Below, one piece after another: positions 1 through 11,110 of a DNA stretch of 64,000 bases. Source of the stretch: Lactarius indigo. Taxonomy: Eukaryota; Basidiomycota; Agaricomycetes; Russulales; Russulaceae. The first letter of the stretch is position 1; the number at the start of each line of letters is the position of its first letter. The notes below the pieces were generated by a model. It saw nothing but the letters and a program-made list of their open reading frames with translations, did no database searches and was not told the origin of the DNA. The position numbers were made by a program, and so were the translations under genes. The stretch lies in the NCBI GenBank assembly GCA_025766275.1, contig JAFKAC010000015.1:744001-808000 (forward strand). The letters run 5' to 3'.

Positions 1-2560
1 ACGCAGGGAGCTTGGTGATGAAGTCCATGGCTATAGTCTGGAACGGCATAGCTTCCAGTATAGGCGCGATAGGGTATAGGGCCGCCCGTATGGGTCTGGT
101 GTTTACTTTGTTCTGTTGGCACTCTGCGCATCCTTGTACGTATTCATACACATCCTTCCTCAGCCGCGGCCACCAATAGTGTCGCTCTAAGAGTCGTTGT
201 GTCCTCGCAATTCCCGGATGTCCGTGTATCGGCAAGTCGTGGTGGTCGTGTATCAGTACTCGATACGTTGACGCAGGTCCAGTGACTACGAACCGGCCGT
301 CCTTATACCATTCTCCTTCTATCTTTTTGAGATTGTGGGGGTTCACCCACACCTTGATCACTTTGTCGTCTTGTTGATGGCGTGGTTGCAACAAATTTGG
401 GTTGGCGATGAAGGTTCGTGCGGTGTTGAGCGTTCTTACGAAAACTTCGGGGGGTAGGACGACAACCTGGTCGTTGTCTTCCGTTCCCTGGTTGTAATCG
501 GGGCGCCTTGACAGCGCGTCTGCCCTGCCGTTGTTCTTTCCCTTGATGTGATGAATCTCGAAGTCATATTCCGAGAGTTCGAGCACTTCCCTTGCAACTC
601 GCCTACTGATTTTCTGCGGTGACTTCCAGTATTGTAGGTTGAGGTGATCCGAATAGATCTTGATTTTGTGTGGGGCTCCTGCAAGTAGCGGTCTCCAATT
701 TCGCAATGCCTTGACGATCGCTAGTAGCTCTAAGTCATAGATGTCGTAATTCCGCTCCGCCTCTGAGAGCGTGGCTGAGTAGTAGCCTATCGGGTGTCGT
801 TTTCTGTCGGACTTTCGTTGTAATAATACTGCACCCACCGCGTATCCGGAGGCATCGACTTCTAGCTCGAACGGATCTTGGAGCACCGGGTGTGCCAGCA
901 CTGGTTCTTCGGTTACGAGGCGTTTGAGGGTGTTGAAGGCCTCTTGTTCGTCTTTGGTCCACCGCCATTCTTCGTCTTTTTGTGTGAGTTTGGTGAGGGG
1001 TTTGGCGTGAGTAGCGAATCCGCGGATAAAAAGTCGGTAAAAGTTACAGAAGCCAAGGAATGACCGAACGTCTTTGACCTTTGTCGGCGTCGGCCAGTCC
1101 CTGATGCCTTGAACTTTTACAGGGTCCATGCGAGTTACCCCCTTTTCAAGGATTACCCCCAGGTAATCCATCCGAGGCTGGTGAAATAAGCATTTTTCGA
1201 GCTTGAAGTAGAGGTCATGTTCAGCGGCCACACGCAGGACGTCACGTACAGCCGCTATGTGGGCTGGCAGGTCATGGTCGAAGTGAGTAGCGATGCCAAT
1301 GTCATCCATGTAGACACGTATCGTGGTGCCAAGACGTTCATGCTTCGCTATCGTGTCGCGGTAGATGTGGTTCATCATCGCCTGGAAGGTCGCCGGGGAG
1401 TTGGTAAGACCGAAGAACATGACTGTGGGCTCGAAAAGGCCAAATTTGGTCTTAAACGCCGCTTTCGCCTGGTCTCCGTCGCGAATTCGGATGTTGTTGT
1501 AGCCCCAACGAATGTCTAGTTTCGTGTAGATGTGGGCATTGCTGAGGTCGAGGATGAGGTCTTGAATGAGCGGGAGTGGATATTGGTTGCGAATCGTGTG
1601 TGAGTTAATCACCCGGTAGTCCTGCACCGGGCGTAGTTTTCTGTCCTTCTTTTTAATGAAGAAGAAAGATGAGGCATACAGGGAGATGGAAGGGCGTAGA
1701 TATCCCTGTCTCAACTTTTCTTCGAGAAATTCCTTTAATTCGCCCTCTTCCTTTTGTGTCATTGGGTATATTTTACAGTCGATGGCTGCAGGTGCCGTTG
1801 GTTTGAAGTCGATCGCATGATCCCAGGGCCGTGCCGGGGGAAAGCGGTGTGAAGCCTGTTCGTTAAATAACGTACTAAACTCGGCGTAAACTGGTGGTAA
1901 TACAGCCGCCATTTGCTGTTGCTTAGCCGATATGGCTAACTCTGTGGAAGTGGTGGCGCGTGCGAAGGTGTCCTCTTCCTCCAGTTCCTGGACGATTGCC
2001 TTCTTTTCTGTTGCAATTAGGGCCCGCACCGCGGGTGTGGTGAGTAGTTCCTTAGTGGTAGCTAAGACCACTGGTTGCATGTCCGGATGCATAGTTGCTG
2101 TTGCCCAGCTGATCGTGGGTTCGAAGGCGCTCAGCCATGGGTAACCCAGTACCATGTTTTCACTGCCGAGGTCTGTGACCAGAAAGGTCATCTTCTTGAT
2201 CTGTCCGTGTGTTTTTACTTCTAGGTTAACGTAATGAGTGATTAACCCAGCTTTGTTTTCCGTATTGTCAATGTTCCATATTTTGCGAGGCACTTCTAAA
2301 GGCCATGTCGGGATTCCTGCCCGGGCCGCCATTCTAGGTTTGATGAAATTATCGGTGGCTCCGGAGTCCACCAGCGCGTTTACTTCAGTCGTTTGGTAAT
2401 TCGTTCGGACAGTCACTGGAACTCGTAGAGATCGATAGCACGTTGTCACGATTACAGAATTACATTGTAAGGCCCTCACCCAGACTGATGGGTTCAGGCG
2501 CCCTGAAAACCCTCTTTTCCCCACAGATCTTGAAGTATGAGGTCCTTTACTTCGTCCGTA
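1..2560 (-). CDS. Gy1 Pol polyprotein (protease-RT-RNase H-integrase), partial
   Basis: The frame is open for about 853 codons with no internal stop; I scanned every codon. It begins in the -1 frame relative to gag, inside the last 67 nt of gag, and leaves the window within integrase (last residues read MDFITKLPA). Visible in order: retroviral-type aspartic protease with LVDSGATDNF (near 2370), RT fingers with [18 protein letters not shown] (near 1640), the catalytic YMDD (near 1310), RNase H with EVDASGYAVGA (near 850), and the HIKGKNNGRADALSRRPDY stretch. Enzymes of this kind copy element RNA to DNA and integrate it. There is no ATG near the frame's beginning, consistent with expression as a Gag-Pol fusion by frameshifting. 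It looks intact as far as can be seen. Confidence 0.93.
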
Positions 2561-4560
2561 CTATTGGCCACTTGTGTCAGCCACTCCTTTGCCTGCTCTC
2601 CCGCCGTTTTTGCTGCTTTGATTTGGGGTGCGGGCGTCGCGCTAGGCGCAGGCGTCGCATACCCTGGTAGGGATGGTTCATATTGGGATGTCGGTCCCGG
2701 GGATCCTGGCCATTGTTGGGGCCAGGTCGTTTCTGTCATCCGGCTACTGGACGGGGCGTTTTGCCACTGTCTTTGCTGTCGGGGGAACGGACAATTTCGT
2801 GAGAGGTGGCCTGGTGCGTGACAGTTATAACATAGGACGTTCCTTAAGTCCCTTCTGGATCCGCCCCTTCCTCGCCCCCTGGCCCCGGGTCCCCCTCGCG
2901 GTGGGAATGGTGGCGTTTGCCAGTCGTGGTGGGGTAGTTTATTGAAATCGATGTCTTCTGACCCGGCCAATCGTACCTTGGCTCGATCGGCCGAGGTATC
3001 CATGGCCCAAGGGTTGGTTTGTGGTAAGTTCTGCGGCAGGGCCCACCCGGCGTTGCCGGTCTGCTTCTTCGGTTGGGTGGTCGCGCTCTTGTACTCGTTT
3101 AGTCTCGCCTTGAGGTGAATGTAATTTTTCTGCCGTTTGAGGACGGCCCTTTTCCAGTCGTCGAACGTTGTGGGTTCGTCGAATTGGAATGCGTTCTTGA
3201 ACAGCTCCTTGGGCAACCCCACCGTGAAGAGGTCGATGGTTTGCGGTTCGTTTAGGTGGTAATGAGCTTTCCGTGCTAATTGTTCGAAGTCATTGACGTA
3301 CTTGTCAATGTCTTCCCCCGTCATTTTGAAGCCTTTTCATAGTATGGCTTGTGCTTGTTCCCTCTCGAGTGTGTTTTCAAATCTCTGGCTGAAGCTGTCG
3401 GCTACAGCATCCCAGAGTCCTCGGGTGTAGGGACTGATTCCCCGTTGTATCTGTCGATTGAGCCAGTTCAGGAAGGACAGAACCCATTCGCTGACTGCTC
3501 CGCCTTTGATATACGAAAGGAACAGGAGGCATCTCCTGTAATCGTTGCGCATGATGGGGGCGTCCAGGTTCATGCCCCAGTAGACGTGCCACTGTGTAAG
3601 GAACTGGTCGACCTTAAGTCTGTCTCCGTCAAAAATTGAAGGTGGCTCGCCGGTTAGCTTCTCGCTGGGGTGTCCTCTGTCTCCACCTTCACCTGTTCCT
3701 CTGCCGCCCCCACCTCCTCCACCCCCGGGTGGGGCGTAGGGTGGCCTTCTCGGTGGCTCGGTTCTTCGTAAATCGAATGGAACACCTCCCCCTGGTGGTG
3801 GTGGTGGATCGTCTCCTGGTCCTCCTATTCCCGGGGGTAGCTCCATTGCTGGTCGTCGCTCCGACGGGGGGTCTCCCCTGTCCGAGCCTATTGCCCTGAA
3901 AATTGCAGCATCGTCCGCGGTCATACGTACTCCCGTTTCCGGGTTGATGGGCATGACAATGTCCCTGGCTTCGTCCTGTATTACGCGTGCTTCTTCCATT
4001 GCGACTTCTTCCATTGCTCGTGTTATTGTAGCCATGAGGGCTGGGGATCGGATATGAATTGGTTCTGGTTCGGTGATATGTGCGGACTCAGCTCGTTCTA
4101 CAAGGAGATCTTGTATGGCTCCCCCACTTGTCTCTGTTTGATTCGGTTCTCGTCCTTCACTTTCTTCGTGGCTTTGTTCGTTCTCGCTCTCTTCTCCTTC
4201 TGAGACCACTTCTCCAGTTGAGTATTCTCTTTCTTGTCCGTCAATGGGACCCCAGTCTGATCTGGTGTTGAGCTCTCGCACGTCGATGTCGCAGCGGTAC
4301 CTGGGTCCTGCTGGTCGTATTACGTCCCACTGAGAGTCTATGGGGTTCCACGCAACCTCTACCCAGCACAGATGATCGAAGTTGAACTCAACTGGGCGGA
4401 ACCTGGCAGGTCCGTTGAATTCTACAAAGTATCCGGTTTCTTCCTGTCTTTCCTTCCAACTGGCAGCTTGTAGAAAGCGCGTGGGGATGTTACGTTCTCC
4501 TCTCCTTGGGAGCGAATAAGGACGGAAATTCGTCCACTGGTCTCTGGTTGTTACGGCCAC
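2494..4560 (-). pseudogene. Gy1 Gag, one internal stop
   Basis: Structural capsid/nucleocapsid protein of Gy1. The N-terminal 120 residues (FRPVEFNFDHLCWVEV block) match Gy3 Gag closely. The middle is proline/glycine rich, followed by the Gypsy gag core (EKLTGEPPSIFDGDRLKVD, FLTQWHVYWGMN) and a CCHC zinc knuckle, CYNCHAPGHLSRNC, near the C-terminus. The frame is broken once by TGA at 3337-3339; Gy3 has lysine in the equivalent place, and arginine CGA is the likely precursor, which would make it a CpG transition. The frame on both sides of the stop is the same. It starts at GTG 4560; there is no ATG between the LTR and about codon 170, although the N-terminal region is conserved. Confidence 0.88.
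2506..2512 (-). promoter_or_regulatory. Probable -1 ribosomal frameshift site of Gy1
   Basis: Heptamer G GGT TTT in the gag frame, an X XXY YYZ arrangement, inside the gag/pol overlap. Pol lies in the -1 frame. The same heptamer in the same phase occurs in Gy3 at 43848-43854, and in both a short hairpin of the form ACCCA-six bases-TGGGT follows the gag stop. Confidence 0.7.
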
Positions 4561-4567
4561 GTTGGTT

Positions 4568-4578
4568 ATCTTGGTCTT
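4568..4578 (-). other. Gy1 primer-binding site, self-priming type
   Basis: On the minus strand AAGACCAAGAT lies two bases (TT) inside the 5' LTR. It is the exact complement of ATCTTGGTCTT, present in the LTR just downstream of its TATA-like region. This is the arrangement known from Tf1/sushi chromoviruses, where the 5' end of the element RNA folds back to prime reverse transcription instead of a tRNA. Confidence 0.75.
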
Positions 4579-4580
4579 AA

Positions 4581-5090
4581 TGTAACGTCGTCACGACGTT
4601 AGCTTGACTTAAGCTTGAGTGGCGGTAACGACTTAGCAATATATTCGTGTGCTGACTTGAAGACACGGAGGTCCAAGCTCTTGCCTTGGTGAATACGCGA
4701 AGGTACACTGGCAAGTCTTCCAAGGCGGCTTAGTCTTGGAGCGAAGTCGGAAGATTTGAAGAAGCAGAGAGAATGAGTGACGATTCAAGAAGACCAAGAT
4801 GGCGTATCTTGGTCTTCACAAGACAGTTCAAATACAAGTCAAGCAGGCTTTCAAGCGCTGCTATGAGTCACAGTAAAGTAGCGTCCAACGTGTCGCGTAA
4901 GTAGCTCGAACCCTAATACTACTACTACTAGTATTAGTGGCATAGTCCTCAGTCAGCAATCGCGTGCAATCCCCTATCGTACTCGTATCGCCTATCGTAA
5001 GTCCGCAACTAATCTACCTTACCACCGTAGTTGCAACTGGTACAGTAAGGGTTTCAAACTCGTATAGTCCGTACAGGAAGAAACGTGACA
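4581..5090 (-). repeat. 5' LTR of Gy1 (LTR family A)
   Basis: 510 bp, with outer sequences TGTAACGTCG and ACGTGACA on the plus strand (TG..CA ends). Same family as the solo LTRs at 27014-27553 and 37686-38228. It contains the palindrome AAGACCAAGAT/ATCTTGGTCTT (4790-4816), whose outgoing arm would be the 5' end of the transcript. Confidence 0.9.
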
Positions 5091-7322
5091 ATGGAGCATC
5101 TGGACAAGAGGTATATACAACCATCGAAATCCCCCTACGCTTCTCCGTTCTTCTTCATCAAAAAGAAGGACGGGAAGTTACGCCCAGTACAAGACTACCG
5201 CCGACTCAACGAACTCACGGTAAAAAACCACTACCCACTCCCCCTAATCCCGGAACTTATTGATCGAATCTGGAAAGCGCGGCTTTACTCTAAACTCGAC
5301 ATATGATGGGGATATAACAACGTCCGAATCAAGCCAGGCGACGAGTGGAAAGCGGCATTCAAGACCAATCAGGGACTATATGAGCCAAGAGTCATGTTCT
5401 TCGGACTCACCAATTCCCCTAGTACCTTCCAAACCATGATGGACACCATATTCTGAGAACTGGTGCTCACAGGAGAAGTCATCGTTTATATGGACGATAT
5501 TCTCATTGCTACTGCAGACGATCACGTCCACCACAGACAGGTATTACACCGCGTCCTAGACCTCTGTGATGAACACGATCTATACAAGGCCCTACGAACG
5601 TGGCACACATATCTAATTGGTTCCCCTCACCTGATAACCATCCACACTGACCATGCCAACCTCCAATACTGGAAGGAACCAAGAAAAATCAGTAGGCGCG
5701 TGGCACGAGAATTCCAGGAACTCTCGGAATACAACTTCGTACTCAAACACATCCCCGGCACCAAGAATACCCAAGCAGACTCCCTATCAAGACGCCCTGA
5801 CTATGACGATGGAACAACGGATAACGACCACGTCACGGTACTACCAGAAGAAGTGTTCCTGAAAGTCACCCAGACGTCCATGCACGATATGGACATATGG
5901 ACCCAAATTACTCAGAACATGGAAGAATCGGCAGTACTTCCATGGGTCGAACCCCATAACCTAAAGAAACACGACGGGCTATGGTGGAAAGGCGACGCCC
6001 TCGTTGTTGTGGGAAACAACGACCTTAAATGGGGGGTAATCACCTTTTTCCACGACACTCCGAGTGCCGGACATCCAGGAATCGCCAATACCCTAGAACT
6101 CATACGACGCGACTTCTGGTGGCCGAATATGCGAAAAGACGTGGAAGCATATGTCAAGGGATGCGCCATCTGCCAAAGCAACAAGATTAACCCTCACTGA
6201 CAAAAGCCACACTTATTCCCCATCACCACAGACCCATCAGCCGAACCCTTTGAAGTGGTAGCAATGGACTTCATAGTCAAACTCCCCATATCAAACGGAT
6301 TCAATTCAATTCTCACCATCACCGATCACGACTGCTCAAAAGCATCAATATTCATTCCCTGCAACGAAACCATCACATCAGAAGGAGTAGCCAAACTTTA
6401 TCTCCAACACATATACCCTCATTACGGCCTACCCAGAAAAATCATATCCGATCGAGACCCCAGATTTGCGTCTACTTTCATGAGACAACTGTGCCACACT
6501 CTGGGAATACAACAAAACATATCATTGGCATATCATCCCCAGACTGATGGCCAATCGGAACGCACCAACCAATGGCTGGAGCAATACTTATGACACTGGT
6601 GCAACGTAAGGCAAGATAACTGGGCGAAAGTCCTACCGATGGCACAATTCGCGCATAACTCCTGGGCAAATGCCACAACCAAACACTCTCCATTCTCACT
6701 CCTTATGGGATGGGAGCCATGGACCACCTGGAATCCCAAACCATCGAGCTGTCCAGCAGTAGATCAACGACTGGAAGAACTACTAGTACTTAGGCAACAC
6801 GCCCAAGACAGCATCAAACATGCGCAACGCCTCATGATGCAACGAGGCAAAACGAGGTTCACACCCTATCAACAAGGAGACCGAGTATGGCTAGAAGGGA
6901 CAAACCTCCGTACCTTCTACCCCACAAGTAAACTAGCCCCAAAAAGACACGGACCATTCAAAATAACGAAGGTTCTATCAGACGTTTCCTACGAACTCGA
7001 ACTCCCCGCTACATGGAAGATCCACCCGGTATTCCATGCGAACCTTCTCACACCATATAAGGAGACGGAGATGCACGGCGCAAACTTCACCCGACCTCCA
7101 CCTGACCTTATCAATGGAGAAGAGGAGTATGAAGTGGAGCGCATCGAAGATGCCCAAGCACGAGGGCGAGGGCGCAAACTCCACTACCTAGTAAAGTGGA
7201 AAGGATTCCCACCGAGTGACAATATGTGGGAACCTGCAACTAACATGACTCATGCCGCCGACGCCATCAAGGACTACTATAGCCACCACCCATCCACCAA
7301 AGAGGCTGGACGAACAACATAA
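5091..7322 (+). pseudogene. Gy4 Pol, 3' part, with four internal TGA stops and an in-frame deletion
   Basis: One reading frame covers RT ([22 protein letters not shown] near 5490), a shortened RNase H, the integrase zinc region (H..H..CAICQ, 6060-6180), the integrase core (MDFIVKLP; ISDRDPRFAS; AYHPQTDGQSERTNQ) and a chromodomain (YEVERIEDA...LVKWKGFPPSDNMWEP, about 7126-7240). It is interrupted by TGA at 5304, 5454, 6198 and 6591, each where arginine fits the family sequence. Roughly 150 codons between the RT palm and the end of RNase H are missing at about 5586 without loss of frame. This enzyme cannot be active. Confidence 0.9.
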
Positions 7323-7362
7323 AAGGAGCTCAATCACCCTAAAGAGTTCCCCCAGCCCCGCA

Positions 7363-8823
7363 ATGTCCAACACACCAGTCTCCGACACCACCCTTGTCCA
7401 CGTCCTCAGTAATCCGCAACTTGAAGCCGCCCTCGAACGAGGAATCGTTACCATCGACCTCTTGGACGTCCCCCGACTATCACCACCACCGTCTCCCCAG
7501 ATCACCATGACTATCGACCCCATCCCCATAATACCTCGAACTCCAGAGCGAGAACCTGGAGAACTTACCCCATCAACACCAGAAGAAGGACAATACTCCC
7601 CTACACCGCCCCCGCAACAGTCACACACTCCCCCACCTGAACCACCTGCACCATCGCCACCATCTTCCTCACCCTCCACACCACCACCACTCGAGCCCTT
7701 CACTCCCGTCCACGTCCACACACCTATTGACTACAACCGACCCGACTCCCCTCCTGATGACACTGATGACCCCGGCGCCCCCTTCTTCCCAAACACACCA
7801 GGTGCCCCGAAGTTTTACCCCCTGCAGATCCCGCTACCTGACAGAGGATCCAACACTGCGAAGTATATCTACTATCGCAAAGGATTCACTGAGGTAGTAG
7901 GAACGATGGGTGCCAGACAACCACATTACGGGGAAACGGTCTATCTCTCGTCACTTAGGCCCAATGTCTCGGCACCCCCCTTCACAGCCGAACAACTTCA
8001 GTTCTTCGACCCCCATGACATTCGCGCTTGTGCCTTAGACGAAACCCTTGTTGAGCTCAACTCTCCGTGTCTCACAGCTGAAGTCACTAGGCTGCGCACT
8101 GGGCTTCTTGCTCTCAAGGCAATCGATGAAAAGTGCAAGAAACTGGAGGAAGACGCACGCAAATTACGGTCAGAATGACTCACAGTGGACCTGATGCTGG
8201 CTAGTACCAAGAGAAGGCTCCAGTATGCAGGAGCCCTCGCCACCATCGGCAACGAGTATGCGTGAATGACAGCGCTGCCAGCCCCACTCCGACACTCACG
8301 ATATGCTATCCCCTTTTCTCCACGGCGAGGGGGACCACTAGAGTTCCCTCGCCTTGCCGACAAACCCCACCGACGACGCTGCTATCACTGCGGAAGTTCT
8401 CACCACCTCGTATGCGACTGCCCCACCAGACCACGACCAGCTTGCCGACATTGTCAAAGCCAAGAGCACCAGTCTTATCGGTGCATCTTCCGTCGCGCAG
8501 GAATGGTCGAAGAAGTCATCACTACCTCTCAAGCAGACGAACGTATCCGGCAGGCAATAAACGCCGAGGCATCCACCTCCTTCACGGTTCCGGAACCACC
8601 AACAATCACTGCCGGAACCCAAGGGAGGTGGTGCAGACGATGCTTCCACACTAATGCCAATCACGACGAGATCCAATGCCCGCAATACGAGATGTGCCAC
8701 AAATGTGGGAAACGCGGACCACTCTTCTTCCTCAAAACCCACTACTGTCGACTCGACATTTCCCCGTGGCCGGAGAATGACCTCGACGCTGACATCTACG
8801 ACCTTGTCGACCCAGAATCCTGA
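7363..8823 (+). pseudogene. Gy4 third ORF: proline-rich protein with CCHC zinc knuckles, two internal TGA
   Basis: It starts at ATG 7363, 41 nt after the pol stop and in the +1 frame. The frame continues to 8823 apart from TGA at 8176 and 8263. The N-terminal ~130 residues are proline/threonine rich. A folded-looking segment (FYPLQIPLPDRG...GETVYLSSL, about 7810-7960) resembles the C-terminal tail of Gy3 Pol (YIPFPIKLPNGP...GKPLYATPHL). A leucine-rich helical part follows. The C-terminal 185 residues hold CYHCGSSHHLVCDC and CRHCQSQEHQSYRC (both CX2CX4HX4C), then CRRC-x6-H-x4-C and a further CHKC. Nucleic-acid binding is inferred. Having knuckles downstream of pol rather than only in gag is unusual. 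Function unknown. Confidence 0.75.
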
Positions 8824-8857
8824 AGTCGAGGCGTCTTCAGACCAAAACGGGGGGTAA

Positions 8858-9429
8858 TGTTATGATTTTCTCCAGACTCGTTCTTTCACATATCACTGTT
8901 CCCTTCCCCCATACTATACGAGCCCTGTACGATTACACGGACTTTACGATTACCCGGTTCTTATCACGCGCCTTACTTATCGATGCTCCCTTCCGATAAA
9001 GTTCGACATGTGCTAGTTTCCGTTGCGTTCCCAATCACGCGCGATCCCGCGTGATTTGCCCTTATTCCCAGTACGATATCCCTTTGTCCCTTTTATGTCC
9101 AGTCCATTGTTCCAAGACTGATAATGGCGCCATCTGTTTGTAGTTGCCACACTAGCCATTATCTATTTAAACCTAGTCCTATCTAGCTTGTACGGTAGAC
9201 TAGACTTCTTGTGTAATACTACACTCGAACGCCTTCATGCCCTCATCATCTCGCGAACCCCTTGCCTTCGTCAGACCTTTGAGTCTTGACCTTCCTCTAC
9301 AATCCAAGTGACCACCGTCCTTGTGATCCTTGTGCATCATCTCTCTGAAGCCAGGCCTTGAAGCCTGCGCTACCATTACTCAACTGACTTAGTACAGGTC
9401 GTACGCAACGCCCCTGTAGTGGCGTTACA
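8858..9429 (+). repeat. 3' LTR of Gy4
   Basis: 572 bp from TGTTATGATT to GGCGTTACA, directly preceded by a purine-rich tract. It contains a TATA-like CTATTTAAA near 9165. The partner LTR is outside the window. Confidence 0.88.
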
Positions 9430-10357
9430 AAAGGACTGTTGGATGAAGACATTCAAAATGGTCATGCTGGGACCCAAGGTACGTCTCCTGTCATTAGTGC
9501 TCGAACCATCGCCCATATATTCTATTTAACTATTCCAGGTGAACGTGAGATTAACAACCTCATCAATGGCATGAACGATGAGACACAATTTCAGCCTCGA
9601 CCCAATGTCAACCCCTTGCAAGCCGCAGAGAGTGATGTAAAGCTTGGGAGTGTCCCGCGTGAGTACCGCTGTTTCAAACCGATGCCAAACTGACTTCAGT
9701 ATTCAAGGAGGACGGTGCACGTCTGATGTCACCTTGTTGACTGATGAACTCAAGGTACCCCACCTTCCACGCCTCATAAACCAATTTCTGTGTGAGCAAC
9801 TGGATGGTAACAGCGATCATGAGGACCCCAATCACACTTGTCCGAAATATGTGGGTCGGATCTGCATCTTTAACCGTGCAACCGCGACGTTCCGCACCCC
9901 CAGTGACCCAAGCAATGAACAAGGCATGCGACAGGAGGTCATTCGAGAGACACCTTCATGGTTCAAGGGAACACCACGTTATGACTGTATTTTGGTCAAC
10001 AGCAACAATGAACTCCATGGCATACACGGGATGGAGATCGCGTGGGCCATTTGTTTCTTCTCTTTTACGTATCTCAGTGTCACTTATCCCTGTGTTTTAG
10101 TTCACTGGTTCAGTCACATCTCTGAGGAGCCGGACGAAGACACAGGAATGTGGATGGTCACTCCGGATTTTGTCTGTGGGGATCCCGTCCTCGCAGTCAT
10201 TCATATTGACTGTGTCTTTCGCACGGCACACTTGGTTCCAATATTCGGGAACTTGTTTGTTCCCGATTATATCACGCACGATAACTCACTCGACAATTTC
10301 AAGGGTTTTTATGTCAATCGGTTCATCGACTATCATGCTTTCGACGTCGCATCTTAG
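9430..10357 (+). pseudogene. Plavaka-type transposase, C-terminal remnant
   Basis: Reading 9644-10357 gives a protein closely matching the C-terminal ~220 residues of the intact-looking transposase at 28177-31629. Shared motifs include CFLFNQLHLD versus NQFLCEQLDG, ATATFRTPSDPS versus TAVFFSPSDPS, VIHIDCVFRTAHLVPIFG versus VIHLDSVLRTAHLLPVFG, and the ending FIDYHAFDVAS versus YIDYHAFEFAS. The frame has a shift near 9690. The rest of the gene is cut off by Gy4. It is a dead fragment of the older target element. Confidence 0.85.
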
Positions 10358-10974
10358 GCAACACACAAAAAGAGCAAGTTTCTTATATCAGGTATGTCAT
10401 TGTGTCACCTTCACCATTCTCGCTGTTCCCTGAATGGTTGTCAAGTCAACCCCTGACGCTTTCACTAGCATCGCCATTCTATGACATCATGCTGGGATTC
10501 TGGAAGGAGCACTGAATGGACCGACTCTATACCATTTTCTGAGTATACTAAGATAGATTAATGTTACTCCACTTTGCAAAGGCCACTTACCCTTATTGGA
10601 GCGACTGCCGAATTGAGTGAGGCAGTCGTGAGCGTGCCATTGGTGTGATATCGAGTGCGACAGTGACATTCTTCGAACACTTGGCCACGCTGTATTTCGG
10701 ATTTACAATGCCTTACAGTCTTAGCACTCTTACGAATTTCCGCTGCATGCTTGAGTCAGAAATTGGCTCTGAAAAGCCTTAAATTTGGTTGAGATGGTTA
10801 GTAGTCGCTTAGTGTTACTTGCAGCTCAGTGACCGAGCAATCAGATTTAAGCGATGAAATAAGCCGGGTTAAACTTTTGTCGTTTTGCTGATGAGATCGG
10901 GGACTGTCTCAGGCTGATGAAGTATACGAGACCAATCATGACATGTCCATTATTGGATTCGAGAACTCGTGATA
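10358..10974. other. Gene-free stretch
   Basis: AT-leaning sequence with no convincing ORF, repeat or RNA gene. It may be the decayed 3' flank of the Plavaka remnant, but I see no terminal repeat. From about 10975 the sequence matches the 3' flanks of F-box genes 2 and 3 (agtctaa..ggtatata and TCGTAAAACAC blocks). Confidence 0.5.
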
Positions 10975-11110
10975 GTGTAGTCTAAAGTGGTATATATACA
11001 TTCATCGGCGTCCGTAGTTATCTCTTAAATGCGACAGAGGGATGGTTAGAACTATTGCATTGTAAAACATCAGGCCGAGTATGCAATCTGGATAGGGCTC
11101 GGACATACTC

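Larger units (their letters stand above)
1..5090 (-). mobile_element. Ty3/Gypsy element Gy1 (5' part; runs off left edge)
   Basis: Minus-strand LTR retrotransposon. Reading right to left it shows a 5' LTR (4581-5090), a primer site two bases inside the LTR, gag (4560-2494), and pol open from 2560 to the window edge. Gag and pol are close relatives of those of Gy3 (41376-49178). The right junction lies inside the reverse-transcriptase domain of the plus-strand element Gy4, so Gy1 is a nested insertion; the flanking five bases are ATGGA (5091-5095), but the matching duplication would lie off the left edge. The 3' end of integrase, the chromodomain and the 3' LTR are not in the window. Confidence 0.93.
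5091..9429 (+). mobile_element. Ty3/Gypsy element Gy4 (3' part, decayed)
   Basis: Plus-strand chromodomain Gypsy element whose 5' half has been displaced beyond the left edge by Gy1. What remains is pol from the RT fingers to the chromodomain, an extra third ORF with zinc knuckles, a polypurine tract (8845-8857, ending GGGGGGTAA), and the 3' LTR (8858-9429). Its 3' end abuts the C-terminal part of a Plavaka transposase, so Gy4 had itself inserted into an older DNA transposon. Confidence 0.9.

Noticed and set aside
4915..4945. Short ACT/AGT repetition as a microsatellite or CRISPR-like repeat
   Set aside because: A few tandem triplets present in all family-A LTRs; no spacers and no array.
7188..7721. 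Glycine-rich minus-strand ORF
   Set aside because: Mirror of the proline-rich head of Gy4 ORF3.
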